Of a DNA stretch of 64,000 nt, positions 53,680 through 61,693 are shown one piece after another. The notes beneath the pieces are model-generated. The model made no database searches and was not told the DNA's origin. It worked only from the letters and a program-made list of their open reading frames with translations. This DNA is from Pelomonas sp937871895 (GTDB taxonomy: Bacteria > Pseudomonadota > Gammaproteobacteria > Burkholderiales > Burkholderiaceae_C). How positions within the stretch are numbered: the first letter of the stretch is position 1; every line of letters begins with the position of its first letter. The DNA is taken from NCBI RefSeq assembly GCF_046348265.1, contig NZ_JAXMEO010000019.1, one strand, 5' to 3'. Both the position numbers and the translations under genes were made by a program.

Positions 53680-54408
53680 CTACCCGTGAACCAGGAACCA
53701 GTGCACGCGGACGCAGACGTTGCCGTACTGACCAGTCCAAACACCGGAGTGGGCGGTGAGTTGCAGGGGCGCAGGGGTCGGCGACTGCTTTGGCCCCTGC
53801 GTTGTCAAGCTCAGTAGTCCTGCGCCGGAGTTCGACCTCAGGCTTTGTCGCAAGGCTAGGTGTGCCACGATGCCTTCGCGCGCCTGGAGTGCGACCAGGT
53901 CGTCATAAGCCAGGCGTTTCGGAGGGGGATTTGGGGCGTAGTTCGGGATATCGGTGACGATCAACAAGCCGACCGAGGGAAGCTTTGTGGCCGAATTTGG
54001 GGGGTGTTGCGCCTTTCGTGTCACGTCGTCCGCCAGGGCGTTCAGTTGACGGTCTGGTTTTCCACGCCATCCCTTCTTGCCCAGCAGGTTGCCAAGGTAG
54101 ATCGCCTTGGCCTGGAGGTAAGCCTCGACGCTGTCTGCATCATCAAATGCAGCCAAGTCACTGAAGTAATTGGTGTTCTCCACACGTATTTCTCGACCTG
54201 CGGAGCCCTGCCCACTCGCCTGGCGCTTTGCGTCCAACGCATGCGCCAGGCAATCGCGCACATGGTTTTCAATCTTGCCGGTGTAGGCGAGGTAAGCGAG
54301 CTGGTTGGCCTTCTCGGCAAAGCATGGGTTGAGAGACGCTGCATCCTCACCGGGAAAGAGTGCCACAAGTGCATCGTTCAGCTCCTTCAGCCAATGATCC
54401 AAGTCCAT
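53680..54408 (-). CDS. Orphan protein, possible PD-(D/E)xK nuclease-like core
   Basis: 242 residues from ATG 54408, which has AGGGAG about 7 bases upstream; longer starts at 54453 (ATG) or 54456 (GTG) overlap the previous stop. Not assignable by eye. A nuclease-like layout is possible: helix with E47 ('GKIENHVRDCLAHAL'), E73 in 'GREIRVENTN', D84 in 'YFSDLAAFDD' and Q99-x-K101 in 'VEAYLQAKAIYLGNLL'. The DNA is visibly lower in G+C than its surroundings (33 of 60 bases in 53941-54000 against 45 of 60 in 52741-52800), which suggests acquisition. Confidence 0.72.
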   Translation of the reverse strand: MDLDHWLKELNDALVALFPGEDAASLNPCFAEKANQLAYLAYTGKIENHVRDCLAHALDAKRQASGQGSAGREIRVENTNYFSDLAAFDDADSVEAYLQAKAIYLGNLLGKKGWRGKPDRQLNALADDVTRKAQHPPNSATKLPSVGLLIVTDIPNYAPNPPPKRLAYDDLVALQAREGIVAHLALRQSLRSNSGAGLLSLTTQGPKQSPTPAPLQLTAHSGVWTGQYGNVCVRVHWFLVHG

Positions 54409-54452
54409 TCGCTTTCTCCCTGGTGTTGATCCGTCTGTGCCTAACTCACCCA

Positions 54453-56195
54453 TCACGCGCCCGGCATGCTAGCCACGCGCTTCCAGACCCTGGTGCGTGC
54501 CGCGCAGATGGCCAGGAACAATTCCTCGTCTTCCTGCAGGATGGCCTCGTTCTCGACGCGTGCGAGTAGGCCCCAGCGCCGGGGCCGCCACTCATCGGCC
54601 AAGTCATAGAGTGCGGCGGTGCAGGCTCTTGAGGGGGCAGGGTTGCCGTCGAAGGCATGGTGGCTGATCACGTCAACTTGCAGGTTGGCGTCGCGCCAGT
54701 CCGCGTGCAGCACGGCGAGCGAGCAGGCGGCGCCCAGTGGGCTTGCCTTGAATAGCAGCCACTGCACCCGCGATACGCGGCTCGGCCCCAGCCACCGTCT
54801 GAGGGCTGGCTGATCGAGGCGGTCAAGCCAGGTTTCAACCTCGCGCACGCTGCGCAGGCATGTGACGTGACGCTCACGGTACTGGCGCGGGCCCTCGAAC
54901 AGCGGGGGCCAGTCCTGGGCGGCTGCGGGCGCAGCTTGATCGCGGCGGCGCGTGATGGCCGCCCACCAGCGTGGCAGTGCGCGCAGCCACCAGTCGGGGG
55001 AGGCCTGGCGCCACCCGGCGCTGTTGCGCTCCATGGCGTCGTAGGCCTCGCGGGCGTCGTGGTCTTGGTGCCAGGCGTCAGCGAGTTGGGGGAGGATCCA
55101 GTGCAAGGACTGGTAGCGAGGGTCGTCGCCCTCCAGCGCGCGCGCCAGGGCTGACCAGTCGCCACGGAAGCGGCAGCGCAGCTCCCGCCATAGCCAGGCA
55201 CGCGCGCGCGGAGGAAGGGGTGCGTGGGTCGGCCAAGGCGACCCGTCATTCAATCCAAAGCACAGCAGCTCGTCGAGTGCGCGCAGGCAGCGTATGACTT
55301 CGCGCAAGGTGTTGGCGTCGTGGGGCCAGGCGGCGGCGGGGCAGTGGTGAGCCAAGCGCTTCAGGTCGGCGAGCGTCCGCCCGGGATCCTGCCGTTGGTC
55401 GGCGAGCTCCATGGCCATGAGTCGGCGCAGCGTCCAGGGCGGCAGGTCCAGAACTGCGGCCAGCTGCCGTGCGATGCGGCGGCGGGAGACGGGCTGTAGC
55501 GTTGAGCACAGTCGATTCAAGGTTCGCGCAAGCGCGTGCCTTGGTGTAGCGCTGGACCACAGGGCTCCCATGGCGAGTGGCAGCACTCCGCCAAGGCGCA
55601 GGGCGAGTTCGCGCCGTCGCAAGCGAGCCTCGAGTTGCGTGGGGGCGAGGATCCAGCGCATCGTGGGCGCTGTGAGCGGGTGCCCGGTCGCAAAGGTTGA
55701 TCCGCGCAGCAGTTGCCCTTGTAGGGCGCCCTGCCACATGGCGGTGATCACGGCGTCCCGCAATCGCCATTCGAGCGGCACGATCCACTGCGCGAAGGCT
55801 TGGCGTGCCGAAGAGGGCAGGTGCCAGGTGTCGGCCTGACGGTGCCAGTCCATGCAGCGTTGGCGACACCAGGCTGCGGCCCATGCGCTGAGGGTCGACA
55901 GATCCACGATCGCCGATCGCACCTGCCGGCCAGGGGCTGCGATACACAAGACCCCTTCGCTTGCCATGTGGGGGGCGTCTGGCCGAACCCAGGGCGCCGG
56001 GTCGCCAACATCCGCCACGGCCCAGGCCTGGAGTGAGCCGGACACGACGAGCTCGGCGGCCGCGTGCGACCAGTGCTGGCCCAGGGCGTGGCGCATAGGG
56101 TCTCGTGCCACGCTGGGCAGGCAATCGAGCGCGGCATCTAGAGGCTGGCCGCACACGGCTGCGAGGCTGAGCGACGGCTTCGTTGTTTGGCACAT
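54453..56195 (-). CDS. Large orphan protein of unknown function
   Basis: 580 residues, rich in Trp, Arg and Ala and apparently mostly helical. No domain is certain. The C-terminal part, 'LLFKASPLGAACSLAVLHADW' followed by 'VDVISHHAFDGNPAPS', loosely resembles the PcfJ-like pattern of a beta strand, W and G/N-x-x-P, but key residues are not clear. First gene of the four-gene minus-strand operon; its stop overlaps the longer starts of the next gene. Confidence 0.78.
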   Translation of the reverse strand: MCQTTKPSLSLAAVCGQPLDAALDCLPSVARDPMRHALGQHWSHAAAELVVSGSLQAWAVADVGDPAPWVRPDAPHMASEGVLCIAAPGRQVRSAIVDLSTLSAWAAAWCRQRCMDWHRQADTWHLPSSARQAFAQWIVPLEWRLRDAVITAMWQGALQGQLLRGSTFATGHPLTAPTMRWILAPTQLEARLRRRELALRLGGVLPLAMGALWSSATPRHALARTLNRLCSTLQPVSRRRIARQLAAVLDLPPWTLRRLMAMELADQRQDPGRTLADLKRLAHHCPAAAWPHDANTLREVIRCLRALDELLCFGLNDGSPWPTHAPLPPRARAWLWRELRCRFRGDWSALARALEGDDPRYQSLHWILPQLADAWHQDHDAREAYDAMERNSAGWRQASPDWWLRALPRWWAAITRRRDQAAPAAAQDWPPLFEGPRQYRERHVTCLRSVREVETWLDRLDQPALRRWLGPSRVSRVQWLLFKASPLGAACSLAVLHADWRDANLQVDVISHHAFDGNPAPSRACTAALYDLADEWRPRRWGLLARVENEAILQEDEELFLAICAARTRVWKRVASMPGA

Positions 56196-56237
56196 GGCGG
56201 CATGCTGAGGGTCTGTGCGACGGCATGGGTCGCAAGC

Positions 56238-56609
56238 TCAACGTGCGGCGACTGGAATGCAGGCACTGCAGTGCGGACCGAGCAGGTGTCGGTCGGCTTC
56301 GGAGGCGGCTCTGGCCGCTCCGCCGCAGTAGATGCAGCGCTGGGCACAAAGGGCTTGTGCGCGGGCGATGCGGGTGTCGATGCGCATCAGCAGCCAGGGG
56401 CTCAAGTCACTCGGCCGGCGCACGTCAAGCCGCAGCGTGCCGAACTTGTACTTGCAGATGCGAGGCTCGATGCGCCAGGCATCGAGCTGCTCCAGGACAT
56501 CCAGTACGGGCGCTGACCAGCCCGAGGGAATGGGACCGATCTGACAACGCGAGGGTGGCGGATGGGCATGCAGCCAGTCTTGCAGGAGGGCGGGGAGTTC
56601 GGTGTCCAT
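56238..56609 (-). CDS. Small Zn-ribbon protein of the 'KFG-LR' family
   Basis: 123 residues from ATG 56609. 'IPSGWSAPVLDVLEQLDAW', then 'ICKYKFGTLRLDVRR' and a C-terminal CxxC...CxxC ribbon ('CIYCGGAARA', 'HCSACIP'). This order matches an uncharacterised family seen on plasmids and prophages (GW...L...QIKEKFGxLRFY...CExCG). A second possible start lies upstream at 56672. It faces the divergent sir2 gene. Function unknown. Confidence 0.75.
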   Translation of the reverse strand: MDTELPALLQDWLHAHPPPSRCQIGPIPSGWSAPVLDVLEQLDAWRIEPRICKYKFGTLRLDVRRPSDLSPWLLMRIDTRIARAQALCAQRCIYCGGAARAASEADRHLLGPHCSACIPVAAR

Positions 56610-56713
56610 GCGGTGGGAACGCTGCAGCATGCTGCGACTGCTTGAGTCGCGCACGCGCATGCCCTGTAGCAACCAGAGGGCATTGCAGGGTTGGGGCTGG
56701 TGTTTGGGTCAGC

Positions 56714-57523
56714 ATGACTCAACCCACCACCTCGGAGACCGCCATGCCTGATGAACTTCCTGCCAGAGACAACACCGGTGACGCCGAATCTTGGCCGGCA
56801 TTGGCATCAGGCTCGCGCGTCGTTGTGCTGACAGGCGCGGGCATGTCTGCCGAAAGTGGCATTGCGACCTTTCGTGAGCCGCTCGCCGGGTTGTGGGCCA
56901 CGTTTCGGCCAGAGGACCTGGCGACGCGTGACGGATGGCGGCGTGACCCGGCGCAGGTCTGGGCCTGGTATGCGGAGCGCAAGTCACTCATTCGGCAGGC
57001 GCAACCCCACGCCGGGCACCAAGCCCTGGTGGCCTTGGAGTCGCAGTTCGATGTGACGGTGGTAACCCAGAACGTGGATGACCTGCACGAGATTGCAGGT
57101 AGCTCGCGGGTGCTGCACTTGCATGGACAGATCTTCGATACACGCTGCTTTGCTTGCGACCGCCCGGGCCCCTTTGAGGCCATCGACGCCCCCGCGCCGA
57201 TGCGCTGCAGGCGCTGCGGTGGTTGGTTGCGGCCGGACGTGGTGTGGTTTGGCGAGGCGTTGCCGCACTTGGTCTGGCTGCAGGCCGAGGCTGCCGTGGC
57301 TCAGGCCGACTTGGTACTCGTCGTGGGGACGTCTGGCACCGTGCAGCCTGCTGCCGGTTTGGCTTGGCCCGCCGTGGAACGTGGCTGTCGGGCGCTTGAG
57401 GTCAATCCGTCGCCATGGCTGGGTGAGCGTTCTGACGGACGCGTCACTAGCGTTGCGGAGTGCGCCGGAACGGCCTTGCCCCGATTGGCTGCGGCGCTGC
57501 TCGGGCACGGGGGGCTGTCGTGA
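56714..57523 (+). CDS. Sir2-family NAD-dependent protein deacylase
   Basis: 269 residues from ATG 56714. Motifs: NAD site 'LTGAGMSAESGIATFRE', 'VTQNVDDLHE', catalytic His in 'VLHLHGQIFD' (H137), zinc cysteines C145, C148, C165, C168, and 'VVWFGEALP'. Y86 and R89 in 'WAWYAERKSL' match the Tyr-x-x-Arg pair of class III sirtuins (CobB/SIRT5) that remove succinyl or malonyl groups. The stop overlaps the start of the HAD gene (GTGA). Confidence 0.92.
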   Translation: MTQPTTSETAMPDELPARDNTGDAESWPALASGSRVVVLTGAGMSAESGIATFREPLAGLWATFRPEDLATRDGWRRDPAQVWAWYAERKSLIRQAQPHAGHQALVALESQFDVTVVTQNVDDLHEIAGSSRVLHLHGQIFDTRCFACDRPGPFEAIDAPAPMRCRRCGGWLRPDVVWFGEALPHLVWLQAEAAVAQADLVLVVGTSGTVQPAAGLAWPAVERGCRALEVNPSPWLGERSDGRVTSVAECAGTALPRLAAALLGHGGLS

Positions 57524-58164
57524 ACGCTGTGTCGCTGCGTGGCGTGCACGGTCGAGCGCCGCTGCTGTTCCTGGACTTCGACGGCGTGTTGCATCCCAAC
57601 GGATGCTCGACTCAGCAATGGTTTGCGCGCGCTGCCGGGTTGGCAGAAGTGCTGGCTGCTTTTCCCGAGGTCGATGTGGTGGTGTCGTCGAGTTGGCGCT
57701 TCCATCATCCCTGGCCAGCATTAGTGCGTCGACTACCGCCGGTTTTGAGGCGCCGCGTGCTGGGCCATACCGGCGATGCAGCGTATGGCCGCTGGCCACG
57801 CTTTCGAGAAATTGAGGCTTGGTGGCGGCGCTGCGGCGAGGGCCGACCATGGCGCGCCCTGGATGACGCATGGTGGGAGTTCCCTACGGGCTGCGAGCAA
57901 CTCATTGCTTGTCGCGGCGGCACAGGACTGACGCCGCGCGACTTGCAACTGCTATCGACCTGGCTTTCTCAGCAGAGGTCTTGTCGTCTCTCACGGGAGC
58001 CGGAGCGAGTTGTGACTCGCCCTGAACTCATCGAGCCCGCGCGTCGCCTGCTCGAAGGTGTGGGGCAGCCTTCGGTGACTGCCGTGCAGCGCCACTTGCG
58101 CGTTGGCTATGGCGAAGCGCTTGCGCTATTGGGTGCTTGCTTGCGGGATCAGAGCGTCCCGTAG
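57520..58164 (+). CDS. HAD-fold protein with C-terminal FtsK-gamma-like winged helix
   Basis: 214 residues starting at a GTG that overlaps the sir2 stop. N-terminal HAD domain of the 'Swiss Army Knife RNA repair' type: 'LLFLDFDGVLHPNG' with DxD nucleophile motif and 'VVVSSSWRFHHPW'. Residues ~168-211 ('ELIEPARRLLEGVGQPSVTAVQRHLRVGYGEALALL') closely resemble the DNA-binding gamma winged helix of FtsK. A phosphatase-like domain joined to a DNA-binding wing is unusual. Its last 16 bp overlap the convergent ccsA. Confidence 0.8.
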   Translation: MNAVSLRGVHGRAPLLFLDFDGVLHPNGCSTQQWFARAAGLAEVLAAFPEVDVVVSSSWRFHHPWPALVRRLPPVLRRRVLGHTGDAAYGRWPRFREIEAWWRRCGEGRPWRALDDAWWEFPTGCEQLIACRGGTGLTPRDLQLLSTWLSQQRSCRLSREPERVVTRPELIEPARRLLEGVGQPSVTAVQRHLRVGYGEALALLGACLRDQSVP

Positions 58165-59501
58165 CTGTGCAGCCCTGACAGGAACATGTTCACGCCCAGG
58201 AAGGCGAAGCTGGTGACCAACAGACCGACCAAGGCCCACCAGGCCGAGACCTGACCGCGCAGGCCTTTCATCAGGCGCATGTGCAGCCAGGCGGCGTAGT
58301 TGAGCCAGACGATCAGGGCCCAGGTCTCCTTGGGGTCCCAGCTCCAGTAGCCGCCCCAGGCATCGGCCGCCCAGAAGGCGCCGAGGATGGTGGCGATGGT
58401 GAAGAAGGCGAAGCCGAGGGCGATGGACTTGTAGAGCAGGTCGTCGAGCTGGGTCAGCTCGGGCAGGCGGGCGGTAAGGCGGCTGCGCAGCGCGATGGCG
58501 ATGGCCAGGAAGGCGCCGATGCCGGCAATCTTGCGTGCCCAGGCGTCGAGACCCTTGATGGTGTCGGCGTCGAGCGTGGCGCCAAAGCGCACGGCCAGGA
58601 TCAGGGCGACGATGCCGAGCGGCATGCCGACGAGGCCGATCCAGAGCGGGCGGCTTGCGGTGGTCTTGAGCAGGTAGGCCAGCGCGACCATGGCGGCGAG
58701 TGCGAAGCAGCCATAGCCGACGAAGTTGGCCGGCACGTGGATCTTCATCCACCAGCTTTGCAGCGCAGGCACCAGGGGCTGGATCTCGTGCGCCTCGCGG
58801 GCGACGGTGTACCAAAGCAGGAAGCCCACCGCGCTGCTGACGACCAGCATCACATAGGCTCCGAGCGCGCGGGTCTGGAATCGGGCCTCGTAGTACAGGT
58901 AGAAGAGTGTGGTCAGCCAGCAAAAAAGGACGAAGACTTCGTAGAGATTGCTGACGGGGATGTGCCCAATGTCGGGGCCCATCTGGTGGCTCTCGAACCA
59001 GCGCACCATGGTGCCGACGAGCGCCATGAAGACGCCGCCCCAGGCGAGCTTGGAGCCGATGACTTCGGCGGCGCTCGTCTCCCCCTGGCGCGTGAAGAAG
59101 CCGCCCCAGTAGAAGAGCGTGCTGAGCCAGAAGCAGACGCTCATCCAGAGGATCGCGCTCTGGCTGGACAGCATGTACTTCAGGAAAAAGACCTGCTCGG
59201 CAGCGGCAAGATCAGCGCCATGGGCGCCGGGGTGGCTGCTGTAGAGCGCGATGGCGCCCAAGGCCGCCACGCCCACCGCAAGCGTGAGCGCGCGCAGCGG
59301 CGCCCAGAACCAGCCCAAGAGCACCAGCGAGGGCACCGCGGCGGCGAGGATGCCTTTCTCGTAGTCGTCCATCGCGGCGCCGTAGCGGGCGAAGGCATAG
59401 CCGGCCCCGGCAAGCACGAGGGCTGCGAAGGCCCAGTCCAGCAGGCTGCGGCCTTGCAGCAGATGGCTGCGGGGCGGCGCGAAAGCAGTGGTGGTGTTCA
59501 T
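58149..59501 (-). CDS. ccsA: System II cytochrome c biogenesis protein CcsA/ResC (WWD protein)
   Basis: 450 residues from ATG 59501, about eight to ten membrane helices. WWD motif 'AWGGYWSWDPKETWALIVWL', with candidate haem-ligand His residues in 'WWMKIHVPANFVGYG' and 'NYAAWLHMRLM'. With ResB it forms the System II cytochrome c synthase (some databases name this protein CcsB). 16 bp separate it from the resB gene upstream. Confidence 0.95.
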   Translation of the reverse strand: MNTTTAFAPPRSHLLQGRSLLDWAFAALVLAGAGYAFARYGAAMDDYEKGILAAAVPSLVLLGWFWAPLRALTLAVGVAALGAIALYSSHPGAHGADLAAAEQVFFLKYMLSSQSAILWMSVCFWLSTLFYWGGFFTRQGETSAAEVIGSKLAWGGVFMALVGTMVRWFESHQMGPDIGHIPVSNLYEVFVLFCWLTTLFYLYYEARFQTRALGAYVMLVVSSAVGFLLWYTVAREAHEIQPLVPALQSWWMKIHVPANFVGYGCFALAAMVALAYLLKTTASRPLWIGLVGMPLGIVALILAVRFGATLDADTIKGLDAWARKIAGIGAFLAIAIALRSRLTARLPELTQLDDLLYKSIALGFAFFTIATILGAFWAADAWGGYWSWDPKETWALIVWLNYAAWLHMRLMKGLRGQVSAWWALVGLLVTSFAFLGVNMFLSGLHSYGTL

Positions 59502-59517
59502 GGGGCTGATGGGGTGT

Positions 59518-61608
59518 TCAATGCGGGCGATCGTCTTCGTGCAGTACCGCGCGGCGCAGTTCGTCAAACACGAGGGCGTTGTCCGGGGTATCGCGGGTGG
59601 TCGAGAGCGCGAGTCGCACCAGACTGCCGCCCGCTTCGTTGGGGCTGGGGGTGATCCAGATCCAGAGCCGCCGCTCGCGGATGTAGAGCATGGCGAAGAC
59701 GCCGATGATCAGCAACACCGCGCCCAGATAGACCAGTTTTTGCCCAGGGGCTCTGGCCACCTGGAAGACGCTGGCCTGGATCTGGTCAAAGCTGCTGAGC
59801 TGGAGCAGGTAGGGGGCGGGGTAGTAGAGGCTGTCCGACAGGGCCAGCACCGACTGCGTCATGAAGGCCTGGGTGGCGGCGTCCGTCGCGGGTGGTGGCA
59901 GGCCAGCGGCCTCGCGGGCGAGCTTGTGCAGCTCAAAGAGGCTGCCATTGAGGATGCGCAGCAGCACCTCGGACATCTTGGCGCGCTCGGCCTCGGGCAC
60001 CTTGCGCTCGACGAAGTCCGACAGCGCGGCCAAGCCGCGAGGGCGGTCCTTGGTGCCTGGGGCCGCAGCGTCCGCGACGGCGCCGGCAAAAAGGCCGAGC
60101 ACCTGCTGCGTGGTGGCGAGCAGTTGGGGCTGCATGTCGGCCCGGCCGGCCGGGGTGCCTTGCGCGGCATAGCGCTCGGCAGCGCGCTGGCGCACGGCAG
60201 GGTCCAGCAGCGCGCGGCGCAGGTTCAGGAAGCCATCGAGACTGTCCTTTTCGTCCACCGGCATGCGCAGGTAGCGGAAGCCCTCGGCGGCGGACTCGCG
60301 CATGCCGGCAAGGAAGACGCGCTGGCCGTCGAGCTCGACCGGCAGCATGTAGTTGTTGTACTCGCGCGCCTGGCCGGCCGCATCGCGCAGCCGGTAGCTG
60401 AACGAGGGGCCGACATTGCGCAGATCCTTGTTGGTGCGGACCTTGGCGCCGCTGCCGAGGTGATCGCCGAGCTTGAGCTCGGTCGGGGCTTCGCTCGTGC
60501 CCATGTTCTCGACGTTGATGACGCGCAGCCCAGCGATCTCAAGCTGCTGGTCGCCCAGCGCAGCGACGGTTTGCTTGTCGCCCACCCGGCCCTCGATCTC
60601 GAAGGCCTGGCCGGCTTCCAGCGGCACGGCATGTAGCTTGAGCTTGGAGCCGCCATCGTCAAAGCTGCTTTGGTAAATGGCGATGCCGCGGTGGATCACG
60701 GGCTCGTTCACGCGCACCGTGGCCTTGCGCTCGGGGCCCTGGCCATCCAGGTCGCGCAGCACGATGTCACTCGCGAAGCTCTTGGGCATGCCGGTGTTGT
60801 AGTACTCGACCTTGAATTGCTTGAGCTCGATCTCGAAGGGCAGGTCCTGCAGCACCACGCCGCTGGGCAGGGTGATGAGGCCCGTGGCCGCACGCTGGCC
60901 CTCGGGCACGAAGACATTGGCTCGGAACCCCGGCGTGCTGCTGGCGAGCCGGTGCTCGGCGCGCACATCCGACACCAGGCCCGAACCCGTGTAGGGCTGC
61001 TTGCCCTGGGCCCACATGACGAGGCGCACCATCAGGTCGCCGTCCAGCAGGCCGCCCACGCACACCAGCACGATGGCCGAATGCGCGGCCAGGTAGCCGA
61101 TCTTGTTGGCCGCGCCCTTGCGGGCCGCGATCATGATGCCGTTGTCGCGCCGCTGGACGCGGAACTTCCAGCCCCGCGTGAGCAGCAGCTTGCTGAACTC
61201 GGTCAGCGCGAGCGACGGCGCGCTGTGCACATCGCCAATCGCCTTGTGGTGGTGCGCCGTCAACGACTGCTCACGCACACCCTCCTTGAAGCTGCGCAGG
61301 TCAGCCAGGATCTTGGGCGTGTTGCGGGCGATGCACAGGCTGGTCGAGAGCACCAGGAAGGCCAGGATCAGCAGGAACCAAGGCGCGCTGTAGACCGTGT
61401 AGAGCCCGAGCCGGCCAAACAGCTCGGCCCAGAAGGGCCCGAACTGGTTGACGTAATTGCCCATCGGCTCGTGCTGCTTGACGACCGTGCCCACCATGGA
61501 GGCGATGCAGATCACCGTCAGCAAGCTGATGGCAAAGCGCATCGATGCGAGCAACTCATAGAGCTCGCGCGGGACCGAAGTAGCGTTGGGGCGGGCGGCG
61601 TCCGTCAT
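59518..61608 (-). CDS. resB: System II cytochrome c biogenesis protein ResB/CcsB
   Basis: 696 residues. Three N-terminal membrane helices, a large periplasmic domain and a last helix near the C-terminus ('LVYLGAVLLIIGVFAMLYIRERRLWIW'). Opening 'ELLASMRFAISLLTVICIASMVGTVVKQHEP' and 'FGPFWAELFGRLGLYTVYSAPWFL' are the ResB signatures. Partner of CcsA in thioreduction-dependent haem attachment. A terminator separates it from cytochrome c4 upstream, so it should have its own promoter or depend on read-through. Confidence 0.95.
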   Translation of the reverse strand: MTDAARPNATSVPRELYELLASMRFAISLLTVICIASMVGTVVKQHEPMGNYVNQFGPFWAELFGRLGLYTVYSAPWFLLILAFLVLSTSLCIARNTPKILADLRSFKEGVREQSLTAHHHKAIGDVHSAPSLALTEFSKLLLTRGWKFRVQRRDNGIMIAARKGAANKIGYLAAHSAIVLVCVGGLLDGDLMVRLVMWAQGKQPYTGSGLVSDVRAEHRLASSTPGFRANVFVPEGQRAATGLITLPSGVVLQDLPFEIELKQFKVEYYNTGMPKSFASDIVLRDLDGQGPERKATVRVNEPVIHRGIAIYQSSFDDGGSKLKLHAVPLEAGQAFEIEGRVGDKQTVAALGDQQLEIAGLRVINVENMGTSEAPTELKLGDHLGSGAKVRTNKDLRNVGPSFSYRLRDAAGQAREYNNYMLPVELDGQRVFLAGMRESAAEGFRYLRMPVDEKDSLDGFLNLRRALLDPAVRQRAAERYAAQGTPAGRADMQPQLLATTQQVLGLFAGAVADAAAPGTKDRPRGLAALSDFVERKVPEAERAKMSEVLLRILNGSLFELHKLAREAAGLPPPATDAATQAFMTQSVLALSDSLYYPAPYLLQLSSFDQIQASVFQVARAPGQKLVYLGAVLLIIGVFAMLYIRERRLWIWITPSPNEAGGSLVRLALSTTRDTPDNALVFDELRRAVLHEDDRPH

Positions 61609-61634
61609 GGAACGAAGATCGCAAGAGAAGGCGC

Positions 61635-61665
61635 AAAAAAAGGCCGGTGCACGGGCACCGGCCTT
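61635..61665 (-). terminator. Terminator of cytochrome c4 gene
   Basis: On the minus strand: 11-bp stem (61665-61655 with 61650-61640, AAGGCCGGTGC/GCACCGGCCTT), a 4-base loop and seven T. 28 bases after the cytochrome c4 stop and just upstream of resB. Confidence 0.92.
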
Positions 61666-61693
61666 CGTTCAGCGAGGCTGCGCGGGCAGCGAA

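Noticed and set aside
54453..56195. Assignment of the 580-aa protein to the PcfJ family
   Set aside because: Resemblance is limited to a few residues near the C-terminus and the key motif cannot be aligned by eye.
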